Assembly: GCF_037201815.1 (NCBI RefSeq)
Contig: NZ_CP147407.1
Coordinates: 1,992,723 to 2,056,722, forward strand
From: Metabacillus sp. FJAT-52054
GTDB lineage: Bacteria > Bacillota > Bacilli > Bacillales > Bacillaceae
Direction of reading: 5' to 3'
DNA length: 64,000 bases
A program made the translations under genes and the position numbers. Within the stretch, counting starts at the first letter, position 1. Every line of letters starts with the position of its first letter. Under the pieces are notes generated by a model. That model made no database searches, was not told the origin of the DNA, and saw nothing but the letters and a program-made list of their open reading frames with translations. This document shows positions 55,662-64,000 of the stretch, piece by piece.

Positions 55662-55846
55662 CTGTTAAACTTAACTGTTGATTGCAGTTAGCAGGCGTTC
55701 GCTTATCCTTGGGCGGGCTGCTTGAGCCTCCTCGCCGCTTTGCGCCTGCGGGATCTCAGCTGTCCCGCTGCTCCCTCACGAGTCTCACGCCTTCCACTTC
55801 CAATCAACAGGTGTTTTAAAATAAACACCATGCTTTAACATAGCCT
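55662..55846. repeat. Full copy of a dispersed GC-rich intergenic repeat
   Basis: About 185 bp. A core of 136 bp is bounded by exact inverted repeats CTGTTGATTG (55675-55684) and CAATCAACAG (55801-55810). The interior is GC-rich (GCGGGATCTCAGCTGTCCCG, CCTCCTCGCC), unlike its surroundings. Beyond the core the sequence GGTGTTTTAAAATAAACACC is itself a small hairpin. It resembles repeats I recall from many Bacillaceae genomes. An internally deleted copy lies at 1138-1226. Confidence 0.8.
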
Positions 55847-55888
55847 TTTATAAAAAATGCCCTTTTTTCGAATGCGGAACAAATGTTC

Positions 55889-56314
55889 TTATAATCCTTT
55901 GTTCCCTTGTTTTCCATTAATGGAGTAGCTAACAGAAAGATTTGCATTAAGGGAATGGGAAACGGAACAATATTTATTTTTAGATAACTGGATGGCATGA
56001 GCCACTTTTTCTTCCGGAAGCTCTCCTTCAAAGGCGTAATGGATGTGAAGGTCCGTAAATCTTTTCGGATGCTCATCAGCTCGTGTACCTTCAACGTCCA
56101 TTTGAAAATTAACAGGCTCCAGACGCATTTTTTTCAAAATCAGGACGATATCAATTCCTGTACAGCCGGCTACTGCGTGGAGCAGCAGCTCTGTTGGCCT
56201 CGGCCCGCTGTTTACTCCGCCTGTTTCCTGTCCTGCATCCATCTTGATTTCATGTCCGGATGGCGATAGACCGCCAAACGCAAGGTTCCCGTCCCATGTT
56301 ATGGTCGTTTTCAT
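55889..56314 (-). CDS. OsmC-family protein (peroxiredoxin-like)
   Basis: 141 residues with the OsmC fold and both reactive cysteines: LLHAVAGCTGIDIVLIL and SKNKYCSVSHSL. The RxTEL element (PRPTELLLHA) is also present. Such proteins reduce organic peroxides or handle persulfides. It ends the sulfur operon, 44 bases after the TauE-like gene, fitting a role in sulfane-sulfur stress. Confidence 0.87.
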   Translation of the reverse strand: MKTTITWDGNLAFGGLSPSGHEIKMDAGQETGGVNSGPRPTELLLHAVAGCTGIDIVLILKKMRLEPVNFQMDVEGTRADEHPKRFTDLHIHYAFEGELPEEKVAHAIQLSKNKYCSVSHSLNANLSVSYSINGKQGNKGL

Positions 56315-56358
56315 TCATTCAGCTCCCTTTTCCAATAGTATGGCTCTCTTTCTATATT

Positions 56359-57129
56359 TTAAAAAAGTCCGGACCATATCTTAATAGCCGCAGCGGTTAT
56401 AAGGATGGCCAGGGTTGCTTGAAGATATTTAGCCGAAATCTTTTGGCCTGCTTTTACTCCAAGCGGTGCGGCAAGCAAACTTGCAATCACAAGTATGGAA
56501 GCCGGAAAGTAATCAATTTGTCCAGTGACCATTTTGCCTGCAGTGGTTCCGGCGGAAGAAATAAACGTTACGGCCAAAGAGGAAGCAATCGTAACCCGAA
56601 TCGGTATTTTTAGCACAGACAGCATAATCGGCACAAGAAGAAAGGCTCCGCCAGCACCCACAATCCCGCTGCCAATCCCTGTAAGTATCGATAAACCAAC
56701 AGCAATCCCCTTATGAAAATCCACTTCATCTACTTTGAAATCATTCCCCTCTTTTTTGGGAATAAACATCATTAAGGCTGCAATTAAAGCTAGGACGCCG
56801 TAAATCATATTGACTCCGTTTTCTGACATGTAAATAGATAAAAAGCTCCCCAATAAGCTTCCGGCAAGGATGCCGCTTCCCATATAAGCAATCAGCGGCT
56901 TATGCAAATAGCTGCCTTTTTTATAGGACCATACCGCGGCGATGGACGCAGCCATCACCTGTATGGCACTTATGCCCGATACCTCATGTGCCGTGAAGCC
57001 GTGAACTCCAATAAGTGGAGGGATGAGGAGAAGCATTGGATAATTAATAATGGATCCCCCAATTCCGAGCATGCCAGAAATAAAGGCTCCCGCCATTCCA
57101 ATTAGAAAAATAACAAGGATAAATTCCAT
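56359..57129 (-). CDS. yrkJ: TauE/SafE sulfite or sulfur-compound exporter (YrkJ-like)
   Basis: 256 residues, about eight membrane helices in two related halves: GMLGIGGSIINYPMLLLIPP and GIVGAGGAFLLVPIMLSVLK carry the duplicated G-x-G-G-x-x-x-P motif. Probably exports sulfite or thiosulfate formed by the operon's enzymes. Ribosome site GGAGGAA; follows the TusA-like gene. Confidence 0.88.
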   Translation of the reverse strand: MEFILVIFLIGMAGAFISGMLGIGGSIINYPMLLLIPPLIGVHGFTAHEVSGISAIQVMAASIAAVWSYKKGSYLHKPLIAYMGSGILAGSLLGSFLSIYMSENGVNMIYGVLALIAALMMFIPKKEGNDFKVDEVDFHKGIAVGLSILTGIGSGIVGAGGAFLLVPIMLSVLKIPIRVTIASSLAVTFISSAGTTAGKMVTGQIDYFPASILVIASLLAAPLGVKAGQKISAKYLQATLAILITAAAIKIWSGLF

Positions 57130-57179
57130 GTTTGGTTCCTCCCTAAGAAATGAGGAACCCTTTCAGGTCCCTCTCTTCT

Positions 57180-57407
57180 TTATCCTTTTTGAATCCAAAA
57201 CTTTAGAACTTCTCCTTCAGCGGCTGTTTCCAATAATTCATGTCCGCCTGATGCAGTCCAGGCAGCGAGATCCGCTTTTGCCCCTTTATCGGTAGCGTGA
57301 ACCTCTAAAATCTGACCCTTCTCTAAATCATTCATCGCTTTTTTTGTTTTCACGATCGGCATTGGACAAGCGAGCCCTTTTGCATCAAGCACTTTATGTG
57401 AATTCAT
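57180..57407 (-). CDS. yrkI: TusA-like sulfur carrier protein (YrkI-like)
   Basis: 75 residues, one TusA domain with the persulfide-carrying cysteine in KGLACPMPIVKTKKAM. Nearly identical over the first half to the N-terminal domain of the TusA-rhodanese protein 1.2 kb upstream, implying duplication. Transfers sulfane sulfur between the rhodanese and dioxygenase enzymes of the operon (inferred). Confidence 0.9.
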   Translation of the reverse strand: MNSHKVLDAKGLACPMPIVKTKKAMNDLEKGQILEVHATDKGAKADLAAWTASGGHELLETAAEGEVLKFWIQKG

Positions 57408-57433
57408 GAAATCTTCTCTCCTTTTTTTATCTA

Positions 57434-58561
57434 TTATCTAACGGCACAGCGGTTCGGTCCGATTTCCATTTCCCGCTGCGTTTCTTCATCCGGGCTGATT
57501 CTACCCATGTTCATTTTGCGTATTTCCTGATAGGCGTTCGGCTGAGGAGGAAGGTTTCCTGTAACAAGTTCTCTGAACTCCTTCTCATCACGGATATTCA
57601 AACCATGATTTTTTTCCATTAATGTTCCTAGCTTTTTGCCAACAGATCCATCTTTGTTTAATTCCCTAATCTGCATAAAGTGGGCTGGCAGGACTAGCAG
57701 ATCCTCAGAGAGCTTTCTATACCTTGTATATAGAGACTCTCTTAAGTCACTAACCCAATCCTCTGCAAGACCTGCCAAGTCCGGTCTGCCGATGGAATCG
57801 ATAAAGAGGATATCACCCGATAATAGATACATACCGTCAATAATAAAGGATGTGGAACCAATGGTATGGCCAGGTGTGTACAAGGCCTCAATACTCATCT
57901 CCGTGCTGCCAATTTTGATTTTCATACCATCCTTAAGAGGATGATACAAAAACGCAGCTTCCCCTGCATCCTTGGGAGGGAGCCAGTATGCCGCATTCGA
58001 TTTTTCAGCAATTTTTCTGCCGCCGGAAATGTGATCTGCATGAAGGTGAGTATCAAATACATGCTTGATTTCGGCACCTGCCTCCCTTGCGAACTCTGTG
58101 AAAACATCTGTCATCCTCGTTGCGTCAATAACAGCCGCCTCACCGTTTGACAGAATCATATAAGAGAGGCACCCTTTGCCGAGCCGTACAAATTGATAAA
58201 TTTCTCCTCCCCCCAGCAAGTCACCAGCTTTTACCGGTTCCAAGTGCTCGCTCCATGCCTTCATGCCTCCTTCCAGATAAAACACATTTCGTCCTGCATC
58301 AGAAAGCATATCTGCTACCATGAGAGAGGATCCTTCTTTTGCACAAACGACAAGCACATCTTTAGTTTCAGGAAGCCCTTCCAAAATCCCCTCAACGCCA
58401 TCTAAAAGATCAAAATAAGGAATGTTAAGATACTGGAAGTTTCCACCCTCGATTTTCCAATTACTGTAATCGTTTTGGTTCCGAACGTCGAGTATAAAAA
58501 GGGATTCCTTATCGATTACTTTCTTCGCAACTTCTTTGGCTGTCATCGGATTGTATGGCAT
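57434..58561 (-). CDS. yrkH: Rhodanese-metallo-beta-lactamase fusion, persulfide dioxygenase-like (YrkH)
   Basis: 375 residues. An N-terminal rhodanese domain (about 10-110, [14 protein letters not shown], active loop CAKEGSS) is followed by an MBL domain (about 120-350) with [24 protein letters not shown] and [15 protein letters not shown], which hold the iron ligands of ETHE1-type dioxygenases. It likely oxidises glutathione-like (bacillithiol or CoA) persulfide to sulfite. B. subtilis YrkH has this layout; staphylococcal CstB has the reverse order. Confidence 0.88.
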   Translation of the reverse strand: MPYNPMTAKEVAKKVIDKESLFILDVRNQNDYSNWKIEGGNFQYLNIPYFDLLDGVEGILEGLPETKDVLVVCAKEGSSLMVADMLSDAGRNVFYLEGGMKAWSEHLEPVKAGDLLGGGEIYQFVRLGKGCLSYMILSNGEAAVIDATRMTDVFTEFAREAGAEIKHVFDTHLHADHISGGRKIAEKSNAAYWLPPKDAGEAAFLYHPLKDGMKIKIGSTEMSIEALYTPGHTIGSTSFIIDGMYLLSGDILFIDSIGRPDLAGLAEDWVSDLRESLYTRYRKLSEDLLVLPAHFMQIRELNKDGSVGKKLGTLMEKNHGLNIRDEKEFRELVTGNLPPQPNAYQEIRKMNMGRISPDEETQREMEIGPNRCAVR

Positions 58562-58602
58562 TTAAATACCCCCCACTGTATTAATTTCCACAAATTTTTT
58601 TA

Positions 58603-59169
58603 TTAAAGACCTGTTGTCTCACCGATCCATTTACTCATGCCAGGAACAACATTATATACGTTTATAAACCCAGCCGATGCGAGCTGCTGCGCCGCCATAT
58701 CACTTCTGCTGCCGGTCCTGCATACTACATAAATTGCTGATTTATGGTCAAGCTCCCTTAACCGTTCCTTTAATTCCCCTAGGGGTATCGATATTGCGTT
58801 GGGTATATGGCGGAAAGCAAATTCTGCTTCTTCCCGAACATCCAAGATTAAGGCTTTGGAATCGCTACTCAATTTAAGCAGCAGTTCCTCGTTATTGATT
58901 ACTCTGGAGAACCGTTTTTCCGAATCCTCATCTGTTGCCTTCCTTAGAAAATGCTTTAATACATTCCCTTCATCCACCGTCCCGATATATTGATGGCCAG
59001 AACTCTCGGCCCATGCTTTTAAATCAGCTTTTGACCCTTTATCTGTTGCCTGTATCTCGAGCACCTGTCCAGATTCAAGTCCTGTCATGGCCTTTTTCGT
59101 TTTGACAATCGGCATGGGGCAGGCAAGACCTTTCGCATCCAATAAAACATCTGATTTAATAGAATTCAT
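58603..59169 (-). CDS. yrkF: TusA-rhodanese fusion sulfurtransferase (YrkF)
   Basis: 188 residues: TusA domain 1-75 (LDAKGLACPMPIVKTKKAM) and rhodanese domain about 90-185 (ILDVREEAEFAFRHIPNAIS, active loop VCRTGSRSD). Both sulfur-carrying cysteines are present, so sulfur could pass from one domain to the other. Resembles staphylococcal CstA in domain content. Ribosome site AAGGGGGA. Confidence 0.9.
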   Translation of the reverse strand: MNSIKSDVLLDAKGLACPMPIVKTKKAMTGLESGQVLEIQATDKGSKADLKAWAESSGHQYIGTVDEGNVLKHFLRKATDEDSEKRFSRVINNEELLLKLSSDSKALILDVREEAEFAFRHIPNAISIPLGELKERLRELDHKSAIYVVCRTGSRSDMAAQQLASAGFINVYNVVPGMSKWIGETTGL

Positions 59170-59190
59170 GGAAATTCCCCCTTAATAATA

Positions 59191-59280
59191 TTAGATAAAT
59201 AGATTTACATTTCCGTTTTCCGCTTCGCCAAGGTAAGCAGCTACACCGGCATATTCAATGTTTTCAAGCAGTTCTCCCTG
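59191..59280 (-). pseudogene. C-terminal part of yrkE beyond the amber codon
   Basis: 29 codons in the same frame as the truncated gene, QGELLENIEYAGVAAYLGEA then ENGNVNLFI, matching the ending of YrkE-type proteins (YAGVAAYLG...NVNLFI). No start codon or ribosome site of its own. Confidence 0.8.
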
Positions 59281-59670
59281 CTAAAGCCCAAGGAGATCCA
59301 TTGTCATTGTGCAGGCAACAAGGTGGATTTCCTGTTCCTGAGCCATATCAATCAGCTGTGGAAGAGTCATTGCATTATGTTTTTTTATAACGTGTTTGAT
59401 CATTTTTGGACCCATGCCTGCAAAATTCATTTTAGATATACTCATCCTGTCCGCACCTCGGGGCATCATTTTCGCAAACATTTTTTCTAAGAATCCTTTT
59501 TTCACGTTGTACGGTTCATCTTTCCTGAGAGCATTCAGTCCCCAGAATGTATGAAAGATCGTTACCTCATGATCATAAGCAGCTGCACCATTTGCAATGA
59601 TGTAAGCGGCCATTGCCTTATCATAGTCACCGCTGAATAATACAATGGTGGTTTTCTTTTTTTCTGACAT
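59281..59670 (-). CDS. yrkE: DsrE-like protein (YrkE), cut short by an in-frame amber codon
   Basis: 129 residues from ATG 59670 (8 bases after GGAGGAGG). DsrE/F-like fold: TIVLFSGDYDKAMAAYIIAN, VTIFHTFWGLNAL, then VACTMTMDLLGL with the conserved cysteine. At that point TAG (59281-59283) stops the frame. The codons immediately after it continue the family C-terminus in the same frame to TAA at 59191. The full reading would have 159 residues, close to B. subtilis YrkE (about 160). Either a nonsense mutation or a sequencing error; the product lacks its last strand and helix. Confidence 0.8.
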   Translation of the reverse strand: MSEKKKTTIVLFSGDYDKAMAAYIIANGAAAYDHEVTIFHTFWGLNALRKDEPYNVKKGFLEKMFAKMMPRGADRMSISKMNFAGMGPKMIKHVIKKHNAMTLPQLIDMAQEQEIHLVACTMTMDLLGL

Positions 59671-59690
59671 AACCATTCCTCCTCCGAAAT

Positions 59691-59868
59691 TACCTATAGG
59701 GGTATATAAAAATTTTTCAATACCTCTTTCGCAGATCGCTGTTTGATATTAAAACAGCAGTTCTAAAATCACCCTCACATACCTATAGGGGTATATAAAT
59801 TTATAAAAAAATATAGGGGTTGGTACCCCCTTGGGTATTACATTACAGACTATTAAGCAGTCTGTCAA
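59691..59868 (-). promoter_or_regulatory. Sulfur-operon promoter with three CstR-type sites
   Basis: On the minus strand TTGACA (59863-59868) and TAATGT (59840-59845) are 17 bp apart. A GTACCCCCTTGGGTA-type site lies just after the -10 (59823-59837). Two identical sites reading TACCTATAGGGGTATA on the plus strand follow at 59691-59706 and 59780-59795. The C/G-tract half-sites (TACCCC/GGGGTA) are those of CsoR/CstR proteins. A separate dyad CAGACT-N7-AGTCTG (59846-59864) fills the promoter spacer. Confidence 0.7.
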
Positions 59869-59880
59869 TCCTTAAAATTC

Positions 59881-60144
59881 TTACCGGCTTTTAACCAGGA
59901 GCTCAACTGCTTGCTTAACTAAATGATCCGTGCTCTCTCCCTTGGCAATATTCTCCCTTACACATTCCTCTAAATTCTGGCTAACAATTACTCCCATTGT
60001 GCGGTCAATTGCATTGCGGGCGGCAGACAGCTGAGTGACAATTTCTCTGCAGTCTTTCCCCTGCTCCATCATGCCCGCAACACCTTTTATCTGTCCTTCT
60101 ATTCGCTTTAATCGATTTAAAATACTTTTATCGTACTCCATCAT
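59881..60144 (-). CDS. yrkD: CsoR-family repressor, CstR/YrkD-type persulfide sensor
   Basis: 87 residues, the three-helix DUF156 fold: ILNRLKRIEGQIKGVAGMM, CREIVTQLSAARNAIDR, NLEECVREN. The two cysteines are at the CsoR copper positions, but the histidine normally placed between them (HxxxC) is Asn here (QNLEEC). That pattern fits persulfide-sensing CstR and not a Cu(I) sensor. It is encoded upstream of the sulfur operon and has an operator inside its own promoter. Confidence 0.88.
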   Translation of the reverse strand: MMEYDKSILNRLKRIEGQIKGVAGMMEQGKDCREIVTQLSAARNAIDRTMGVIVSQNLEECVRENIAKGESTDHLVKQAVELLVKSR

Positions 60145-60194
60145 TAAGTCCTCCCTTTCTTTCCCTTTACCGTATCAGGTCTTTATGATAGCTA

Positions 60195-60223
60195 ATTTTA
60201 TACCTGCCTGGGTATCGTGTCAA
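60195..60223 (-). promoter_or_regulatory. yrkD (cstR-like) promoter with operator in the spacer
   Basis: Minus strand TTGACA (60218-60223), 17 bp, TAAAAT (60195-60200). The spacer contains the palindrome ATACC-CAGGCA-GGTAT (60200-60215), so the repressor probably blocks its own gene. Confidence 0.75.
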
Positions 60224-60332
60224 ACCATAGGCAGCAGGTGTGTACTACCCATCTTCCATATTGAGCTGATTTGCATAATTTCCCTCTATTTTCTGCAAAC
60301 TATTATGAGCAGCGTTAATAAGGAGATTTTTT

Positions 60333-61829
60333 ATGGAAAACCATTCAAATCAAGATCAGGCTCATTCTGGCAATCAAATTCAAACGATTGATGGCTTGAT
60401 TGAAAGCTGCAAAAGGTCTTCGGATTTCGCTTCAGAGCAGACAGGCGGTTCTGATTTCAGTGTCTATTATTTTAAGCCTATTGTTGATAATAATATTTTG
60501 CATCGGTGTATTTTGCCTTATTTAAAAAGCTCAAGTCAAAACCTCAGCCTCGCAGGACTGCAGTCAGCTATTCCAATTGATTCTTCAGTTATTACTGCTG
60601 ATCTCTCTAAAATAGAAGAATTATTGATGCGCGGCCATATAGCAATCCTTCCGGCAGCACCGGGTAAAGAAGCTCTAGTGATTGCCGCTCCTGCCATTGA
60701 AAAGCGGCCTGTTGGCCAGCCGGAAGTAGAATACAGTGTGATTGGACCAAAGGAAGCATTTGTGGAGTCCTTGGATAGTAACTTAAACCTGGTTCGCAAA
60801 AGAATGCCTACAAGGAACCTCATTGTCCAGGAACTTAAGGCAGGATCCATTTCAAAAACCCGAATTGCAGTCATTCATTTAAACGAAGTCGCTAACCAGG
60901 AAAACGTCGAAAAGGTTTTGAACAGGATAAAAGAAATTCAATTCGACCAGATTGCTGACAGTTCTTTTATTTTGCAGCTGATTTCAGACAATAGCACCTC
61001 TCCGTTCCCGCAAATGATCGATTCAGAACGTCCGGATCGGGTAACAAGCGAATTGGCAGAGGGGAAAATTGCTATTTTTGTTGATGGATCACCTCATGCC
61101 TTGATTTGTCCAACGACACTCATTCAGTTTTTTTCAGCATTTGAAGATTATTTTCTCCCTTGGCCAATTGCATCTGTCTTTCGGATGATCCGCTTGTTTG
61201 CGGTTTTCTTTTCCGTTGTTTCAACTTCCCTTTATGTAGCAGTCCTCACCTATCATTATGAAATGATTCCTTCCAATCTCCTGGATCCTCTTATCGCTTC
61301 CAGGAGCGGAATTCCATTCCCGCCGATCATCGAGGCTATTATCCTTGAGCTAACGATTGAACTGCTGCGGGAAGCTGGAGCAAGACTTCCTCAAAAAATC
61401 GGACAGACAATTGGTATTGTGGGCGGTATTGTTATTGGAACGGCAGCCGTTGAAGCAGGGTTAACGAGCAACGTCCTGCTTATTATTGTCTCACTCGCTG
61501 CCTTGGCTTCCTTTACAACCCCCATTTATCAGATGGGGAATACGATTAGGCTTATCCGCTTTCCGTTTATTATATGTGCTCAGCTTTGGGGGATTTTTGG
61601 AGTTTTCCTTTGCTTTGGCTTTTTCATCTGTCACATATTAAGTCTTACGTCATTCGGAAGGCCATATATCGCCCCAGTATATCCATTAAGATGGAGAGAT
61701 TTAAAAGATTCCCTTTTCAGACTCCCTTTCAGTGTTCAAAGTACCAGACCGGTGCAAATGCGCTCTCAGAATCCAGTGAGATTTCAGGGCCCATCCAAGC
61801 GGCGAAAACCGGATATTGAAGAATCATAA
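60333..61829 (+). CDS. GerA-type germinant receptor, A subunit
   Basis: 498 residues. A hydrophilic N-terminal part (1 to about 240) contains SSVITADLSKIEELLMRGHI and PGPKEAF-like VIGPKEAFVESLDSNLNLVRKR. Membrane helices follow (YFLPWPIASVFRMIRLFAVF, with later helices after IPFPPIIEAIILELTIELLREAG, a GerAA hallmark). Forms the spore inner-membrane nutrient receptor with the next two genes. Start ATG 60333 after AAGGAGA. Germinant unknown. Confidence 0.92.
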   Translation: MENHSNQDQAHSGNQIQTIDGLIESCKRSSDFASEQTGGSDFSVYYFKPIVDNNILHRCILPYLKSSSQNLSLAGLQSAIPIDSSVITADLSKIEELLMRGHIAILPAAPGKEALVIAAPAIEKRPVGQPEVEYSVIGPKEAFVESLDSNLNLVRKRMPTRNLIVQELKAGSISKTRIAVIHLNEVANQENVEKVLNRIKEIQFDQIADSSFILQLISDNSTSPFPQMIDSERPDRVTSELAEGKIAIFVDGSPHALICPTTLIQFFSAFEDYFLPWPIASVFRMIRLFAVFFSVVSTSLYVAVLTYHYEMIPSNLLDPLIASRSGIPFPPIIEAIILELTIELLREAGARLPQKIGQTIGIVGGIVIGTAAVEAGLTSNVLLIIVSLAALASFTTPIYQMGNTIRLIRFPFIICAQLWGIFGVFLCFGFFICHILSLTSFGRPYIAPVYPLRWRDLKDSLFRLPFSVQSTRPVQMRSQNPVRFQGPSKRRKPDIEES

Positions 61830-61843
61830 AGGAGGGGTCATCT

Positions 61844-62938
61844 TTGAGCAAGATGCTGCCGCCAGAGAGCAAAAAAGTCTCCCCCTTTTTTGTTTTTTAC
61901 ATCATTCACTCACAGCAAATTGGTGTAGCTGTCTTAGGATTTGAACGTTATATAGCAAAATCTGCAGGTTATGATGCCTGGATTTCTGTCATTATATCAG
62001 GATTATCCATTGCTGCTGTTGTCTGGTTCTGCTATAGAATTCTAATTAAAAATGGAAATGATATTATTTCTGTCCACCACCAGATTTTCGGCAAACGTAT
62101 AGGAAATGTCTTGAATACGGCATTTGCCGCCTATGTTTTGCTATTGGTCCTCTTAAATCTGAGAACATACGTTGAGGTCATTCAGGTATGGATGTTTCCT
62201 GAGACATACCATTGGGTCTTCATTTCATTGATCCTGCTGCTCGCTTATTCCTTTGTTTCAGGAGGATTCCGGGTGGTCACAGGGATTTGTTTCTTAAGTG
62301 TCATTTATGGGATTCCGCTTCTTTTTGTAAAGTATTTCCCGTTAAAAGAAGCTCATATAGGAAATTTACTCCCTATATTCTCGCATTCTTTTTCTGACAT
62401 TATGGAGGCAACGAAAACGATGACCTTGAATTATCTGGGGTATGAAACACTGCTGATCTTTTTTCCATTTATCAAGGATGGAAAGAGATCGGAGAAGTGG
62501 GCATATTTCGGGGTACTCGCTTCCATCGGTATTTATTTGCTGACTATTTTGACCTCCTTCGTGTACTTTGATCAGGATCAGCTCCGCACCACGATTTGGG
62601 CGACCCTAACGTTATGGAAAATTGTTGATTTGATTATTATCGAACGGTTTGAATACATCGGAATCGCAGCATGGCTCTTTATCGTTCTGCCTAATATTGC
62701 GCTCGGGCTATGGGCAGCCAGCCGGGCCATCAACCGGTTTACTCCCCTTACTCAAAGAGTATCTTTAAAAGGAGCCGCGGCGGCAGTCTTGATTTGCGCG
62801 ATTTTAATCACAGAACGGGCGCAAATTGACCAGCTGAATTTCATGGCCAATACGATTGGTTTCTATCTGGCTTATATGTATATTCCTCTTATTTACATCT
62901 GTCAGCTGGCCGTTCATAAATGGAGGGATTCAAAATGA
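61844..62938 (+). CDS. GerA-type germinant receptor, B subunit
   Basis: 364 residues, ten membrane helices of the amino-acid/polyamine/organocation type (GerAB family): FFVFYIIHSQQIGVAVLGF at the start, later FEYIGIAAWLFIVLPNIALGLW. Probably binds the germinant. TTG 61844 lies 7 bases after AGGAGGGG. Its stop overlaps the next start. Confidence 0.9.
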   Translation: MSKMLPPESKKVSPFFVFYIIHSQQIGVAVLGFERYIAKSAGYDAWISVIISGLSIAAVVWFCYRILIKNGNDIISVHHQIFGKRIGNVLNTAFAAYVLLLVLLNLRTYVEVIQVWMFPETYHWVFISLILLLAYSFVSGGFRVVTGICFLSVIYGIPLLFVKYFPLKEAHIGNLLPIFSHSFSDIMEATKTMTLNYLGYETLLIFFPFIKDGKRSEKWAYFGVLASIGIYLLTILTSFVYFDQDQLRTTIWATLTLWKIVDLIIIERFEYIGIAAWLFIVLPNIALGLWAASRAINRFTPLTQRVSLKGAAAAVLICAILITERAQIDQLNFMANTIGFYLAYMYIPLIYICQLAVHKWRDSK

Positions 62939-64000
62939 GGAGAGGTTTTATCCTTTTTCTATCTTTTATCCTTATGGCTGGATGTACTCCAGAGCAGCAA
63001 ATACTTGAAGAGCTCCAGCTTATACAGACGATCGGCTATGATTATGTCAGCGATGATGAAATTATGGGAACTGGAGGATCCACCTCGATACCCCCAGGCC
63101 AGCAATCCCTTCCGACCGATGAAGTCTTTTCCGCTATTGGATATACAAGCAAACAGATCAGGCAAAAGCTTCAGAATGAATCCACAAAGCCAATTGTTAT
63201 CGGTCGGGTCGGGGTTGTTCTGTTTAATCAGAAACTCGCGGAAAAAGGCATATCGGACCTTTTGGATAACCTTCAGCGTGATCCGGAAATTGGGAGGGAC
63301 ATTTATTTAGCCCTTGCAAAGGATAGTTCTCAAAAAATGATCAGTACAAAATACAGCAGCAGTGTGCCTACTTCCAATTATATTTTTGATTTAATTCAGC
63401 AGAGCATGGAACAGGATATGCCCAGGATAAATCTGCATGGGTTCTTATACCGTTACTACGGCAAAGGTCTTGATGCCTATATGCCAATCCTTCAAAAATC
63501 GGATGCCCGCTTGAAAATTATCGGAGTCGGGGTTTTTAAAAATGACAGGCTTGTACAGCAGATAAATACGGAGGATGCTTATTATTTAAAAATGGCGGCA
63601 GATAAGATTCGAAAAGGCATCCTTGAAGTCAGCTATAAGAATAAAAAGCTGTCCATTGAAAACCTGTTGTCAAAACCTAAGATAACCGTAAAAAAGAGGA
63701 ATGGATCCTACGAGGCAGAGCTTACCTTAAAAGTAAAGGGAAGAATTTCCGAGGGCGGCGGGTTTAGGATGACAAACAAGACCATCATCAGCGGAATAGA
63801 AAAAACAACGCGGAAGCAAATTGAACAGCAAATGGAAAAACTGATCCAATCCTTTCAGGAGAGTCAAGTCGATCCGATCGGATTCAAACGGAAAGCCATG
63901 CAAAGCCGGACATTTTCAAATAAAAAATGGGGAGATCAGTATGCAAAAATGCCAATCCGCGTAAACGTACAGGTCACCATTATTCATGCGGGAATCATGG
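62935..64000 (+). CDS. GerA-type germinant receptor, C subunit (lipoprotein), incomplete at window end
   Basis: At least 355 residues, cut by the window edge. A lipoprotein signal (ILMAGC) gives a lipidated cysteine at residue 20 or so. Ger(x)C landmarks follow: LQTIGYDY-like LIQTIGYDYVSDDEIM, HGFLYRYYGKGLDAYMPIL, and IGVGVFKNDRLV. The ATG overlaps the B-subunit stop (ATGA). Expressed in the forespore in related operons. Confidence 0.9.
   Translation, partial: MRRGFILFLSFILMAGCTPEQQILEELQLIQTIGYDYVSDDEIMGTGGSTSIPPGQQSLPTDEVFSAIGYTSKQIRQKLQNESTKPIVIGRVGVVLFNQKLAEKGISDLLDNLQRDPEIGRDIYLALAKDSSQKMISTKYSSSVPTSNYIFDLIQQSMEQDMPRINLHGFLYRYYGKGLDAYMPILQKSDARLKIIGVGVFKNDRLVQQINTEDAYYLKMAADKIRKGILEVSYKNKKLSIENLLSKPKITVKKRNGSYEAELTLKVKGRISEGGGFRMTNKTIISGIEKTTRKQIEQQMEKLIQSFQESQVDPIGFKRKAMQSRTFSNKKWGDQYAKMPIRVNVQVTIIHAGIM

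Overview
The window is a chromosomal segment of an endospore-forming Bacillaceae bacterium, probably Bacillus, Metabacillus or a close relative. The evidence is spore-specific genes (cotM, sspP, sspN, tlp, sirA, a Spo0E-like phosphatase, a gerA-type operon), AGGAGG-type ribosome binding sites, frequent TTG/GTG starts and rho-independent terminators after most operons. From about 8.3 to 37 kb the gene order follows the yne region of the Bacillus subtilis chromosome (lexA|yneA-yneB-ynzC-tkt-sirA-yneF ... ccdA-yneI-yneJ-yneK-cotM-sspP|acnA-yneN-sspN-tlp-yneP-yneQ|yneR ... plsY|yneT-parE-parC-alsT).

Layout. 0-8.3 kb: a Gfo/Idh/MocA oxidoreductase, a MarR regulator with a nitroreductase and an ABM monooxygenase (ydgJ/ydgI-like redox-stress set), the assimilatory sulfite reductase cysJ-cysI, and a CorA-like membrane protein. 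8.3-24.1 kb: SOS genes (lexA and yneA share a region with three LexA boxes), transketolase, cytochrome c maturation genes (ccdA, yneI, yneJ), a minus-strand spore cluster, aconitase with a CcpC-type operator, and small spore genes. 24.1-30.9 kb: a block not found at this position in B. subtilis. It holds a DUF4397 cell-wall protein overlapping a class F-like sortase (flanked by short AT-rich repeats), the cell-envelope stress operon liaI-liaH / liaF-liaS-liaR, and a CapA-family protein. 30.9-42.1 kb: plsY, yneT, topoisomerase IV, alsT, a FetAB-like iron exporter and the tRNA hydroxylase trhO.

42.1-55.6 kb looks accessory. It contains a 0.73 kb gene-poor stretch with a large near-palindrome, a VanZ-NPCBM fusion, HelD, a PadR/pentapeptide/ABC operon whose ATPase and permease are both broken by one internal deletion, an aldo-keto reductase, a VOC protein, two secreted cyanophycinase-family (S51) proteins (one a tandem duplication), and an acetate-uptake-type transporter with an upstream cre site. 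55.6-60.2 kb is a yrkDEFHIJ-like reactive-sulfur operon under a CstR/CsoR-type repressor. Its DsrE-like gene carries an in-frame amber codon. The window ends in a gerA-type germinant receptor operon whose third gene runs off the edge.

Things most worth attention: the DUF4397/sortase cassette and its flanking repeats; liaF, which seems to use an ATT start codon; the amber-interrupted yrkE homologue; the deletion-fused ABC remnant behind an intact HAAS-pentapeptide gene; the tandem S51 protein; and a dispersed intergenic repeat present once in full (55.7 kb) and once internally deleted (1.1 kb). Gene identities rest on reading the translated sequences and recalled family features; no database search was run.
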